From Bacillus fungorum (lineage in GTDB: Bacteria > Bacillota > Bacilli > Bacillales > Bacillaceae_G): a stretch of DNA of 64,000 nt. The notes under the pieces were generated by a model. The model was not told where the DNA came from, made no database searches, and saw only the letters and a list, made by a program, of their open reading frames with translations. Below, in pieces: positions 44,199 through 53,334 of the stretch; positions within the stretch are counted from its first letter, which is position 1; every line of letters starts with the position of its first letter. The stretch is from assembly GCF_002746455.1 (NCBI RefSeq), contig NZ_NWUW01000017.1, positions 1 through 64,000 on the forward strand, written 5' to 3'. The position numbers and the translations under genes are program-made.

Positions 44199-45398
44199 TT
44201 AATAAATTGGTATTTTCTTAATTTGCGCCACGCCTGAATCAATAGCTGCCTTCGCTACTGCTTCTGCAACACTTGGAACAACTCTTTTATCTAATGGATT
44301 CGGGATTACATAATTCGCATTACGTTCTTCATCCGTAATGATGTTAGCGATTCCATATGCTGCCGCTAATTTCATCTCTTCTGTAATATCAGTCGCACGC
44401 ACATCTAACGCACCGCGGAATATTCCTGGGAACGCCAATACATTATTTACTTGATTCGCATAATCCGAGCGCCCAGTTCCTACTACAGCTGCCCCAGCCT
44501 CTAATGCATCCTCAGGAAAGATTTCTGGAATTGGATTCGCCATTGCAAACACAATTGCTTTCTCATTCATCGTTTGTACAAGTTCTTTCGTTAATACGTT
44601 AGGAGCAGATACACCGATAAAGATATCAGCTTGATGAATCGCTTCTTTTAACTTTCCACGCACATGTTCTCGATTTGTCTTTTTTGAAACTTCAATTTGC
44701 GCTTCGTTCATCCATGCTTCACCTTCACAAACAATACCTTCTAAGCTAACTAACGTAATATGCTTTGCACCAGCCTTTAATAATAATTTTCCAATTGCAA
44801 TTCCTGCCGAACCCGCACCGTTAATAACAATTTTCACATTATCCATTTGTTTGCTAACAACTTTTAATGCATTAATAACAGCTGCTAAAACGACAATAGC
44901 TGTTCCATGTTGATCATCATGGAATACAGGAATATTCGTTTCTTCTTTTAATCGTTTTTCAATTTCAAAACAACGCGGTGCTGCAATATCTTCTAAATTG
45001 ATCCCTGCAAATGTAGGCTCTAAATTTTTCACAAGGGTAACGATTTCATCTACATCCGTTGTCCCTAAACATAATGGGAAAGCATCTACATTCGCAAATT
45101 TCTTAAATAAAATACTTTTCCCTTCCATAACAGGCATAGCTGCTTTCGGCCCAATGTTTCCTAAACCAAGTACCGCTGTTCCATCTGAGACAACTGCCAC
45201 CATATTCCCACGTGCTGTATAGTCATACACCGTTTCTTCATCTGCTGCAATTGCTTTGCAAGACTCCGCTACACCTGGTGTATATGTCAGGCTTAAATCA
45301 TCCGCTGAATTTACTTCTACTTTACTTGTAATTTCAATTTTCCCTACTAATTCTTTATGCAATAACAATGATCTTTCATTAATTTGATTTTCTAACAT
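44199..45398 (-). CDS. NAD-dependent malic enzyme
   Basis: This 399-residue cytosolic enzyme decarboxylates malate to pyruvate. YTPGVAESCKAIA (catalytic Tyr near residue 38), LGLGNIGPKAAMPVMEGKSILFKKFA, and the metal ligands in NLEDIAAPRCFEIE and FHDDQHGTA mark the short bacterial malic enzyme family. A Rossmann motif INGAGSAGIAIGKLLL follows near 193. It lies 60 bp downstream of a 2-HCT malate transporter on the same strand, next to a CitA/CitB-like two-component system. The cluster therefore encodes malate uptake and use. Confidence 0.92.
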   Translation of the reverse strand: MLENQINERSLLLHKELVGKIEITSKVEVNSADDLSLTYTPGVAESCKAIAADEETVYDYTARGNMVAVVSDGTAVLGLGNIGPKAAMPVMEGKSILFKKFANVDAFPLCLGTTDVDEIVTLVKNLEPTFAGINLEDIAAPRCFEIEKRLKEETNIPVFHDDQHGTAIVVLAAVINALKVVSKQMDNVKIVINGAGSAGIAIGKLLLKAGAKHITLVSLEGIVCEGEAWMNEAQIEVSKKTNREHVRGKLKEAIHQADIFIGVSAPNVLTKELVQTMNEKAIVFAMANPIPEIFPEDALEAGAAVVGTGRSDYANQVNNVLAFPGIFRGALDVRATDITEEMKLAAAYGIANIITDEERNANYVIPNPLDKRVVPSVAEAVAKAAIDSGVAQIKKIPIY

Positions 45399-45420
45399 AC
45401 TTATAATCTCCCCTTAATTT

Positions 45421-45454
45421 GACAAGCTAGCTATATTCATATAGCTAGCTTGTT
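45421..45454 (-). terminator. Hairpin between the malate transporter and malic enzyme genes
   Basis: ACAAGCTAGCTATAT tc ATATAGCTAGCTTGT, a perfect 15-bp stem without a T-run on the minus strand. Better explained as an mRNA processing or stabilising hairpin than as a full terminator. Confidence 0.55.
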
Positions 45455-45457
45455 TGA

Positions 45458-46804
45458 TCACGAAAACATTTTTAATAAGATTGTCGCTGTTACAACCATT
45501 GCTGCCCCGCCTAAACGAGTCGAAATTTGCGCGAATGGCATTAATTCCATTCGATTTGAAGCTGATAAAATAGCAACATCTCCAGTTCCACCTAAACCGC
45601 TATGACATCCAGTTACAATCGCTGATTCAACTGGATACATTTTCATCACTTTCCCTACAATAAAACCTGATGCTACCATTGTAAGAACAACCGATGCGCA
45701 CACAACAACATATCCTACTGAAAGAACTGCTGCTACGTCTTTTAACGGAATATATAGCAATCCTAGTCCAACCATTAACGGCCAAGTTAAATTCTTCGAA
45801 ATAAATTTATATAAATGGAATGCTCCTTGCTCCATTTTTGCTGGCATTAATTTAAAGTATTTCACAAGTGCTGCTGAGAAAATCATAATGATTGCCCCAG
45901 GAATACCGATGAACTTAGAAGCAAATCCTCCGAAGATGAAGAATGTACACGCAATTAATAAACCTGCTCCCATTAATGAGAAGTCAATTGGCTTCTCTGT
46001 ATTTTGTTCTTTTAATAATTCTGCTTGATTGTCTGTTTTCACTAATACACCGTTACCACTAAGCTCCGGTTTCTTCTCACCTAAACGCTTCATATACCCT
46101 GCACTCACGATTGCGAACATATTTCCAATAATAGCTGCTGGAATAAGCTGTGATACAAACGTTGCTGATGATTCATTTAAAATATCACTATAAGCTAGCG
46201 ACAATGGTAAAATTCCTTCCCCGATACCACCACTCACAATTGGTACGATGATAAAGAAGAATGTCTGCTTCATTTCAAATCCAAATAGTGAACCGACCAA
46301 TAATCCTACTGCTACAGAAGCTAACGTCCCTACTACTAAAGGAATAAACATGCGAACGAAACCTTGTACTAACACTTTACGGTTCATTCCTAAAATACTT
46401 CCGACTACTAAACAAGAAATATATAGATATAAAAAGTTCGATTTTTTCATTAACATAGTCGCAGCTTCCATTGAAGCTGGATTCATCCAGTTAAAAAATA
46501 CAAGTAATGATGGAATAAATAACGAAAGTATTGCTGGACCGCCGATATTTTTTAAAATTGGAATTCTCATCCCAATATCGCCTAAGAAAATCCCCATGAT
46601 CATAATAACTGCAAATCCACCAATCATATCTGCTGGCAATTTATTATATACAGATGCCCCATAAATAATAGCAGCCAATACTACATATAACGGTAAAGGT
46701 ATAACACCGATTTTTACATTCATAATTTTAGAAGCGAAAGATTCTCTTTGTACTTCATTTCCTTCAGAAAATGATACCGCTTCCACATTCTTTTGAATTC
46801 CCAT
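45458..46804 (-). CDS. 2-hydroxycarboxylate transporter (malate/citrate, CitP/MaeN/CimH type)
   Basis: This 448-residue membrane transporter of the 2-HCT family has two halves of about five helices, each with a GGxG re-entrant loop. These are GGIGEGILPLSLAYS (about 191-205) and CHSGLGGTGDVAILSASNRMELMPFAQISTRLGG near the C-terminus, which holds the substrate-binding Arg. It imports malate and/or citrate by cation symport or exchange. Malic enzyme lies downstream and a CitA/CitB-type two-component system upstream, so malate is the probable substrate. A cre-like site and triple TTTTGTAA repeats precede it. Confidence 0.9.
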   Translation of the reverse strand: MGIQKNVEAVSFSEGNEVQRESFASKIMNVKIGVIPLPLYVVLAAIIYGASVYNKLPADMIGGFAVIMIMGIFLGDIGMRIPILKNIGGPAILSLFIPSLLVFFNWMNPASMEAATMLMKKSNFLYLYISCLVVGSILGMNRKVLVQGFVRMFIPLVVGTLASVAVGLLVGSLFGFEMKQTFFFIIVPIVSGGIGEGILPLSLAYSDILNESSATFVSQLIPAAIIGNMFAIVSAGYMKRLGEKKPELSGNGVLVKTDNQAELLKEQNTEKPIDFSLMGAGLLIACTFFIFGGFASKFIGIPGAIIMIFSAALVKYFKLMPAKMEQGAFHLYKFISKNLTWPLMVGLGLLYIPLKDVAAVLSVGYVVVCASVVLTMVASGFIVGKVMKMYPVESAIVTGCHSGLGGTGDVAILSASNRMELMPFAQISTRLGGAAMVVTATILLKMFS

Positions 46805-46835
46805 ATGGCACCCCCTCGTTTTCTTAATAACAATA

Positions 46836-46849
46836 TTAAAACGCTTTCA
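46836..46849. promoter_or_regulatory. cre-like site upstream of the malate transporter
   Basis: TTAAAACGCTTTCA; read on the minus strand TGAAAGCGTTTTAA matches the CcpA consensus TGWAARCGYTWNCW except at one position. Confidence 0.5.
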
Positions 46850-46863
46850 ATAGTAAAAATAGT

Positions 46864-46892
46864 TTTTGTAAGTTTTGTAATTGATTTTGTAA
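46864..46892. promoter_or_regulatory. Three TTTTGTAA direct repeats upstream of the malate transporter
   Basis: TTTTGTAA at 46864-46871, 46873-46880 and 46885-46892. They lie between the malate transporter start and the end of its adjacent two-component system. AT-rich direct repeats of this kind are expected for CitB/DcuR-type regulators, so they may be the binding sites of the regulator at 46927. Confidence 0.45.
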
Positions 46893-46894
46893 TT

Positions 46895-46934
46895 AAAAAA
46901 AGTATAAGCGACTTATACTAAGTCGCTTATACGT
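46895..46934 (-). terminator. Terminator of the CitA/CitB-type two-component operon
   Basis: GTATAAGCGACT tatacta AGTCGCTTATAC with a T-run on the minus strand. It overlaps the last codons of the regulator. Confidence 0.85.
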
Positions 46935-47634
46935 AAAACTCTATTTTCTTTTGATCAACACATCTTAATTTACTTACAGGTCTTCCCACATGTTGGTACA
47001 TCATTTCGTTTTCTAACACCCCAATGTCTGTCAAAAACATTACATATTTCCGAATAGAAACTCTTGAAATTCCAACTAATTGTGCCATTTCATCTGTTGT
47101 AAACACTCTTCCATTCAGCGACTCGATCTTCTGCCAAATTAATTGCAACGTTTGCTTCGTTAACCCTTTCGGAAGCTCTTTAGTGACAATAGGCTCTCTT
47201 TTTTCTTTTTGTAAAATTAACGAATCTAATTCCGATTGACTAATTTTTTGTTGTTCTTTCATGAAAGTAAGTTTTTCTTGATATATAGTTAATGCCTCTT
47301 TAAATCGTTCAAATGTAAATGGTTTAATTAAATAATCTACTACGCCATATTGTAATGCTTTTTTAATACTTCCCATATCATGTACAGCTGAAATCATCAT
47401 AATATCGATTTCTTTTTCTTGGTTCCGAATATACATTAAAAGCTCAAACCCAGTCTCTTCAGGCATAAAAATATCAAGTAATACTAAATCTACTCGTGAT
47501 TTCTCTAATACTTCTATCGCCGACTTTACTGAGTTAACTGCTTGAACAAGTTCAAACCCTCCTACTTGCTCTAAATAATGCGTATTTAACATTGCTACCA
47601 TCGGGTCATCTTCTACAATTAAAACTTTAATCAT
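46927..47634 (-). CDS. CitB/DcuR-family response regulator (MalR-like)
   Basis: This 235-residue protein has an N-terminal receiver domain (KVLIVEDDPMVAMLNTHYL with Asp pair 8-9, phosphoacceptor in VDLVLLDIFMPEETGFELL near Asp 55, and Lys in YLIKPFTFERF). A C-terminal HTH follows (TTDEMAQLVGISRVSIRKYVMFL around 179-201) of the type seen in CitB, DcuR and MalR. It overlaps the kinase gene by 4 nt. Its likely targets are the transporter and malic enzyme genes next to it. Confidence 0.88.
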   Translation of the reverse strand: MIKVLIVEDDPMVAMLNTHYLEQVGGFELVQAVNSVKSAIEVLEKSRVDLVLLDIFMPEETGFELLMYIRNQEKEIDIMMISAVHDMGSIKKALQYGVVDYLIKPFTFERFKEALTIYQEKLTFMKEQQKISQSELDSLILQKEKREPIVTKELPKGLTKQTLQLIWQKIESLNGRVFTTDEMAQLVGISRVSIRKYVMFLTDIGVLENEMMYQHVGRPVSKLRCVDQKKIEFYV

Positions 47635-49235
47635 ATTTGCCTCTCATCCCTACCTTTAGGTATTTCAATTGTTATCGTTGTTCCTTTCCCTACTAATGAA
47701 TGCATATGAATTTCCCCATTTATTCGCTGTATACTTTCTTTTACAAGATACAAACCATAACCGCGGTTATCTCCCTTTGTAGAATAACCTTTCGTAAATA
47801 ATTCCTCTATTTCTTTTTCTTGTATACCTTTTCCCGTATCTTGTACTGTAATAGTTAATATATCCCCATGTTGTATCTTAACTTCAACTTGCTTCTTTTC
47901 ACAATTCGTAACTGCCTCTAATGCATTATCAATTAAATTTCCAACAATCGTAATCAGTTCATGAGTAATACTTTCATTATCTATTTCCGGCATATAAGAA
48001 TCTTCACTTATAATTAATTTTATATTTTTCTCTCTAGCATAGCTGAGCTTACCTAGTAAAAAACCAGCAAATACTGGACTTTTTATTCTTTTCATAACTC
48101 CACCAATTTCATATTGATGCTCTGATACCATGCCGCTTATATACTTCTTCAATTCTTCATACTGTTCCATATGTGTAAGCCCTAATATGACATGCATTTT
48201 ATTCATAAATTCATGAGATTGTGCCCGTAATGCTTCTGCATATAGTCTAATACCAGTTAGTTCCTCTGCTAGTTTTCTAATCTCTGTTTTATCACGAAAT
48301 GTTGCAATCACGCCAACTATTTCTCCTTTTACATATAAAGGAACTCGATTCGTCACAATCGTAATTCCGTAAATATTTTGTTCTTCGTTTAATTGTACTT
48401 CTCCCGTTTGCAATACTTCTTTTATACGTGAATTCGGCATATACAACTCAACATCTTTACCGATAAAATCTTCTTCAAGTCCACTTTTCTTAAACAATCG
48501 TTTTGCCTCATTATTTATTAAAGTTACATTGGCCTCTTTATCTACAGCAATAATACCTTCCTTTACAGATTGTAGCATCGTATTTCTTTCTTCAAGAATT
48601 TTCGCTATCCTGTGAGGTTCAAGACCGAATAAACTTTTCTTTATATGTCTAGCTAGCAATATTGCTCCTATAATTCCAACTAGCACTCCAACTCCTACAC
48701 CAATATAAATAATATATCTACTTTCCTTAACTCTCTCTTTTACATTATCTGCTGAAATCCCAACGGCCACTGCTCCAAGTTGTTCACCTGTTTCAGAAAA
48801 TATTGGTACAAACACTCGCATGGAAATACCTAAAGTTCCTTCTGCTAACGATACATGTTCTTTTCCTTTCAATGCAGGCCCTTCATCCCCACCAATGAAA
48901 TGATGACCTATTTTTTGAGGATCTGGATGAGATTTTCTTATTCCATCCATGTCCATAACTACAATAAATTGAACACCTGTGTTTTTTAATATTCTATTTG
49001 TATACGTTTGGATTGCAGAGGTATCTGCTTTCCCAACCAAACCATCGATTACAATTGAATCGTTCGCCACAATGTGTGCAATTGTTTTTGCTTTCTCGGC
49101 TTGGCTATCCTCCGTCGTCCGTTCTACATTATGACTAATTAATATGTCTGTCACAAGTAAAGAAAAAATTACAACTGTACAAACTAACAATGTAATCGTT
49201 TTCCATAAATTCCATAGTCTTTTTCTTTTTTTCAT
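47631..49235 (-). CDS. CitA/DcuS-type sensor histidine kinase (MalK-like)
   Basis: This 534-residue membrane kinase has helix 1 near 13-35, an extracytoplasmic PAS/sCache sensor (about 40-170, with FIVVMDMDGIRKSHPDPQKIG and the ALKGKEHVSLAEGTLGISMRVFVPI pattern of CitA/DcuS), and helix 2 near 180-200. A cytoplasmic PAS (VKEGIIAVDKEANVTLINNEAKRLF), a SPOB_a-type dimerisation helix with the phosphoacceptor in LRAQSHEFMNKMHVILGL, and HATPase_c (GYGLYLVKESI) follow. I use the ATG ending at 49235. The frame is open 20 codons further, through AGGGGAG. It senses an extracellular C4-dicarboxylate or citrate, here probably malate. Confidence 0.88.
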   Translation of the reverse strand: MKKRKRLWNLWKTITLLVCTVVIFSLLVTDILISHNVERTTEDSQAEKAKTIAHIVANDSIVIDGLVGKADTSAIQTYTNRILKNTGVQFIVVMDMDGIRKSHPDPQKIGHHFIGGDEGPALKGKEHVSLAEGTLGISMRVFVPIFSETGEQLGAVAVGISADNVKERVKESRYIIYIGVGVGVLVGIIGAILLARHIKKSLFGLEPHRIAKILEERNTMLQSVKEGIIAVDKEANVTLINNEAKRLFKKSGLEEDFIGKDVELYMPNSRIKEVLQTGEVQLNEEQNIYGITIVTNRVPLYVKGEIVGVIATFRDKTEIRKLAEELTGIRLYAEALRAQSHEFMNKMHVILGLTHMEQYEELKKYISGMVSEHQYEIGGVMKRIKSPVFAGFLLGKLSYAREKNIKLIISEDSYMPEIDNESITHELITIVGNLIDNALEAVTNCEKKQVEVKIQHGDILTITVQDTGKGIQEKEIEELFTKGYSTKGDNRGYGLYLVKESIQRINGEIHMHSLVGKGTTITIEIPKGRDERQI

Positions 49236-49265
49236 CCCGTTAATGACTCCCCTAATTGCTGAATA

Positions 49266-49306
49266 GAAAAATAAGTAAGGTGATATTATTTTCACCTTAC
49301 TTATCT
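49266..49306 (-). terminator. Terminator of the chemoreceptor gene
   Basis: AATAAGTAAGGTGA tattatt TTCACCTTACTTAT stem with TTTTT on the minus strand. It separates the chemoreceptor gene from the kinase gene. Confidence 0.87.
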
Positions 49307-49313
49307 GCTGTTA

Positions 49314-51296
49314 TTATACTTTAAATTTACTAGTCATCGCTTGTAGTTCTTCGGCCATCTCAGCTAAGTTTTGCGAAGCTGAACTAATTTCTTCCATTGA
49401 ATTCACTTGTTCTTCTGTTGAAGCAGCAACACTTTGCATACTAGCTGTATTTTCTTCTGCAGCCGCTGCAATTTCATCAATAGCATTTGTCACTTCATTT
49501 GCATCTCCAGCAATTCTCTTTGTTGTTTCTACCATTTGATTAACTTGAGAAACAATATGTGTAGTAGAACTTAAAATTTCTGTAAAACTTACTTTCGTTT
49601 TTGTTACAACATCAAGGCCTTGTTGAACTTCCCCATTCACATTATCCATCGCCTTAACAGTATGTTCAATATCAGCCTTAATTTCTGCAATTAAATTTGC
49701 AATCTCTCCAGAGGATTCTCCTGATTGCTCCGCTAATTTTCTAACCTCATCTGCTACAATAGCAAACCCTCGGCCCTGTTCACCTGCTCTTGCTGCCTCA
49801 ATAGCCGCATTTAAAGCTAATAAGTTCGTTTGAGTAGCGATGTTTTGAATTGCTTCAGAAATAGCTCCTACCTGCTTTGATTTCTCATCAAGAAGTTTAA
49901 TAATAGCATCTGACTCGGATACCGATTTAGAAATAGACTGCATTTGTTTTGCTGTTTGCTCAACCAATTCTTCTCCCTCTTCAGCTCTTTCTCTCGCATG
50001 TAATGAGGAGATAGAAATTGCCTCCGCACTTCCAGTTACATCTTGAATTGCTGTATTTACTTGTTGTAATGTAGCTGCACCTTCTTCAACACCTTGACTT
50101 TGTGATTCAGCCCCACCTGATACTTGTTCCATTGCAATTGTAATTTGATCTGTCGCATCATTTGCTTGTTGTACGCTTGCTGTTAACTCTTCAGCCGATG
50201 CAGCGACATGTTCTGCTGAAAAACTAATTTGAGTAATCACATCTTGTAAAGAAGCAGACATTTCATTAAAGGAATTCCCTAATTTCCCTATGTCATCCTT
50301 GGAATGGATTGTAATTTTCTCTGTCAAATCTCCCTTACTAATTTTATCTGCTGATTCAGCTATTTTTCGTAATGGCCTTGTAATAGAATTTGTAATGAAA
50401 TAAATTAATACACTACCAAATACAATAGCGATAGCTATGACAATAAAAGTCTTATAAAAAACTGGATTCACAGCTTGGATAATTTCTTCATCAAACATAA
50501 CTCCAACTACTTTCCAGCCCGTTTTTTCATTTGTTGCAAAGATTAAATTCTTTTTATCATCTTGTTCTGTATAAGACACATTTCCTTGTTTATCTTCATA
50601 AATTGGTTTAATCCAAGGATCAGTAACTTTTGCACCTGGTTTTCTAGATGGATGACTAACAATTTGCTTATTTTGATCTAAAATAACGGCATAACCTTTT
50701 TCCCCAATGTTAATCATTTTGGAAATTTTTAAGATGTTATCTAAATTTAAGTTAATTCCTATAACACCTTTACCATCTTTTACTTCTTTAGCAATTGTCA
50801 CTACCATATTTTTTGTAGATGCTGATTGATATGGTGCAGTAACAATTACTTTCCCTTTACTTTCATGTGCTTCTTTATACCAAGATCTCTCTGTTGGATT
50901 ATACCCATCAGACATTTGGATAAATGGTTCTCTTATAAACTTTCCCGTCTGCGTTCCAATATAAATACCTTCTACTTCTGGATGAAGTTTGATATATTGC
51001 GCTAACTTCGTTCTTACTATTTCTTCTTGTCCGTTTGGATATGTATCCTCTGTTAAGATGTCTGCAAAGTATGCTGCATCAACAAATTTCTCTTCTATAT
51101 TTTGAGAAATAACAGTATTTAAAATCGAAATATTTTCCTTTGCTTTACCTGTAATTTGTTGTTCAAAATTTGTTTTGGCAGTTTGATATGAAACACCACC
51201 GATAATAAGTCCTGGTATAGTTAAAATAAGAAAAAATGAAATGATTAATTTTTTCTTGATGCCCATACATTTAACCCAATTAAATATTTTTTGCAT
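49314..51296 (-). CDS. Methyl-accepting chemotaxis protein with dCache sensor
   Basis: This 660-residue chemoreceptor has helix 1 (about 14-36), an extracellular double Cache sensor (about 40-275, with [39 protein letters not shown] and [15 protein letters not shown]), and helix 2 (about 283-303). HAMP (about 305-357) and the signalling domain, with its hairpin tip [21 protein letters not shown], follow. The tip is identical in nearly all MCPs. GCCTCC-complement precedes the ATG. Its position next to malate-sensing and transport genes makes an organic or amino acid ligand plausible. The RxWYK and YxD-type features of dCache proteins for amino acids should be compared. Confidence 0.92.
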   Translation of the reverse strand: MQKIFNWVKCMGIKKKLIISFFLILTIPGLIIGGVSYQTAKTNFEQQITGKAKENISILNTVISQNIEEKFVDAAYFADILTEDTYPNGQEEIVRTKLAQYIKLHPEVEGIYIGTQTGKFIREPFIQMSDGYNPTERSWYKEAHESKGKVIVTAPYQSASTKNMVVTIAKEVKDGKGVIGINLNLDNILKISKMINIGEKGYAVILDQNKQIVSHPSRKPGAKVTDPWIKPIYEDKQGNVSYTEQDDKKNLIFATNEKTGWKVVGVMFDEEIIQAVNPVFYKTFIVIAIAIVFGSVLIYFITNSITRPLRKIAESADKISKGDLTEKITIHSKDDIGKLGNSFNEMSASLQDVITQISFSAEHVAASAEELTASVQQANDATDQITIAMEQVSGGAESQSQGVEEGAATLQQVNTAIQDVTGSAEAISISSLHARERAEEGEELVEQTAKQMQSISKSVSESDAIIKLLDEKSKQVGAISEAIQNIATQTNLLALNAAIEAARAGEQGRGFAIVADEVRKLAEQSGESSGEIANLIAEIKADIEHTVKAMDNVNGEVQQGLDVVTKTKVSFTEILSSTTHIVSQVNQMVETTKRIAGDANEVTNAIDEIAAAAEENTASMQSVAASTEEQVNSMEEISSASQNLAEMAEELQAMTSKFKV

Positions 51297-51435
51297 AATA
51301 AGCCTCCTTTATGTAATGTGGATACTTGTGTAATTTTATACAAGTAACATATATAAAACAATATATAATGATAACATGTATTTTTTTTGTCAATTATACA
51401 TTTTTACAATATTCACTACTTCTAACTATTTAATC

Positions 51436-51489
51436 ATAAAAAATAAGAGAACTTTAGCTTATTATATAAGCTAAAGTTCTCTTATTTCT
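51436..51489 (-). terminator. Terminator of the C39-like peptidase gene
   Basis: AAATAAGAGAACTTTAGCTTA ttata TAAGCTAAAGTTCTCTTATTT, a roughly 20-bp perfect stem with a T-run on the minus strand. Confidence 0.88.
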
Positions 51490-51527
51490 TAACAAAAAAC
51501 ACTCACAAAAAATCCTCTTACAATTCC

Positions 51528-52283
51528 TTATTTGGAGCTTTTCACATAACTAATCGCCTGACTCCCCATTTGCAGCCATGCTTTTTCAAAACTTTCTCTC
51601 GGTACTTTTACCTCTAAACTATCATTGAGAGGATCTCGAATATATACAAATTCCTTATCATATCCAACAAGTACTACACAATGTTCATTATACGTAATAG
51701 AAATATCTCCACTATTTGTCTCCCATATAGTAAATTCATCCTCATCTAATGGCGCAAATGTTGCATTTGTAATCATGACTACCGGCTGTCCTGATTTTAC
51801 ACTCTTATAAAGTTCTTCCGTACTCTTCCCTGTTAAGTCCACAGCTTTATTAGGTAAATACTTTTTCGCTAATTGAAAAAGTGGTCCATGATATACACCA
51901 TATCCCGATTCAGAAAACGTATAAATGTTCCCAACAAATCCTTCATTTGGATTCCCTCTTACACCATCTTCTAAAAAATTCACCTTTTTGATTTCACTTG
52001 CTAATTGCATCTTATCTACTGAAACACCTGCATATTGTAACAGCATCGCTAAGCTCGTCACTTCACAGCCTCTATCTAATTCTGGTAATTGCTGAATTAA
52101 TGGTACATTTGATAAAATGACCTTTTCATCATTATTACTAAATTCCGTTTCTTTTCCGCTTTGTATATTGAAGAATGTCAACTTCTCCACATACTTTATA
52201 ATTCCATTTGTATATACACTCCATACCGCTATAGCTAGTAATATTATGCATATATACCACTTAAACCTTCGTATCACTCTCAC
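51528..52283 (-). CDS. Membrane-anchored C39-like cysteine peptidase family protein
   Basis: A 251-residue protein with one N-terminal membrane helix (about 9-27) and an extracellular papain-like domain of the peptidase C39_2 family (YvpB type). LDRGCEVTSLAMLLQYAGV places the catalytic Cys at residue 73, ITYNEHCVVLVGYD the His at 201, and IRDPLNDS the Asp at 217. All three active-site residues are present. The gene starts 7 nt after the stop of a secreted repeat protein, so the two are surely co-expressed and may act together on the cell surface. The substrate is unknown. Confidence 0.82.
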   Translation of the reverse strand: MRVIRRFKWYICIILLAIAVWSVYTNGIIKYVEKLTFFNIQSGKETEFSNNDEKVILSNVPLIQQLPELDRGCEVTSLAMLLQYAGVSVDKMQLASEIKKVNFLEDGVRGNPNEGFVGNIYTFSESGYGVYHGPLFQLAKKYLPNKAVDLTGKSTEELYKSVKSGQPVVMITNATFAPLDEDEFTIWETNSGDISITYNEHCVVLVGYDKEFVYIRDPLNDSLEVKVPRESFEKAWLQMGSQAISYVKSSK

Positions 52284-52290
52284 GCCCTTT

Positions 52291-53112
52291 TTAGTTCGTT
52301 AAATAAGAATAAAATGCGTCAGCATCCGTTCGAATTACCGGTACAAAATTTAGTTCTTTTCCTTTCTCAGGTTGATCTTTTTTTATTTTTTCGGTTAGTT
52401 CTTGAATATTCATGTTCGTTTTGTCCATATTAAGCTCATCTGCCAATTGTAGCACTTTTTGTTCATTAATTTCGCTTAATACTTGATATATATCTTTACC
52501 ATACAAATCAATATGATATTTTTTTGCTTCGTCCTGCACTTTTTGTTCGTACACTTCTTGTGCTAACTCTTCTATCTCTTTTCCTTTTTGTGAAATACCT
52601 AATTTCCCTACTTCTTCTCTTACTTTCGTTCCATAGATTTCTTCCGCAATATCCTCTATTTCTTTTCCATTTGTCGAAATACCTAATTTATCCGCTTCAT
52701 CGCTAATTTTAATCGTATTAATTTGAGTAATCAAATTTACAATTGATGTATTTTCTATAGATATGCCTAACTTTAACGCTTCTTGCTTCACTTTTGTTTC
52801 ATAGATTTCTTCTGAAAGAGTTCCAACATCTTTTCCTTCAATCGAAATGCCTAATTGTTCAGCTTCTCTTCCTACTTCCGTCTCATGAATTTCTTTTTCT
52901 AACGTAATTTGTTCTTTCCCTTCCGTTTCAATACCTAGATTCTCCGCCTTTTCTTCTGTATGCACTGCATGTATCTTTCCATTGTTTAATTGTTCTTTAC
53001 TGCGCTGCGTGTAATCTGTCTTTCCTTTTGATGTTTCAGAAGGAGAGGCACCCCCTAATATACTTAAGCTCATTACTCCAATAGTGAATACCGTCATCAT
53101 TTTTTTTTTCAA
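52291..53112 (-). CDS. Secreted protein with seven tandem 28-residue repeats
   Basis: A 273-residue exported protein with a signal peptide (about 1-23). Residues 53-248 are seven consecutive repeats of exactly 28 residues without gaps: 53-80, 81-108, 109-136, 137-164, 165-192, 193-220 and 221-248. The consensus is roughly EEAxKLGISIEGKxIExLAEEIYETKV, which predicts helix - short LGI/GK loop - helix units, faintly like SAP or Rho-N type helical repeats. The last 25 residues end in RTDADAFYSYLTN. The C39-like peptidase gene follows by 7 nt. There is no family I can name. A repeat scaffold or substrate for the peptidase is a possible role. Confidence 0.75.
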   Translation of the reverse strand: MKKKMMTVFTIGVMSLSILGGASPSETSKGKTDYTQRSKEQLNNGKIHAVHTEEKAENLGIETEGKEQITLEKEIHETEVGREAEQLGISIEGKDVGTLSEEIYETKVKQEALKLGISIENTSIVNLITQINTIKISDEADKLGISTNGKEIEDIAEEIYGTKVREEVGKLGISQKGKEIEELAQEVYEQKVQDEAKKYHIDLYGKDIYQVLSEINEQKVLQLADELNMDKTNMNIQELTEKIKKDQPEKGKELNFVPVIRTDADAFYSYLTN

Positions 53113-53296
53113 AATTAATTCCTCCTTCTTACAACTTCTTTTCCATCATGCCCATAAATTTTTTAATACTATACATAATCGAAATAACATTCTGATCAAT
53201 ATATTCTGCTCAAATACATTTTTATAATCGCTTCTTTATAGGGCGAACGTTCTGTATATAATACATGTTATAAATAGTTTCTTAACTTTCCCTTAA

Positions 53297-53333
53297 AAAA
53301 AGACGACCTTGTAAAAACAAGATCGTCTTCTCA
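53297..53333 (-). terminator. Terminator of the second OmpR-type two-component operon
   Basis: GACGA-C-CTTGT aaaa ACAAG-A-TCGTC hairpin with seven T on the minus strand. Confidence 0.87.
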
Positions 53334-53334
53334 C

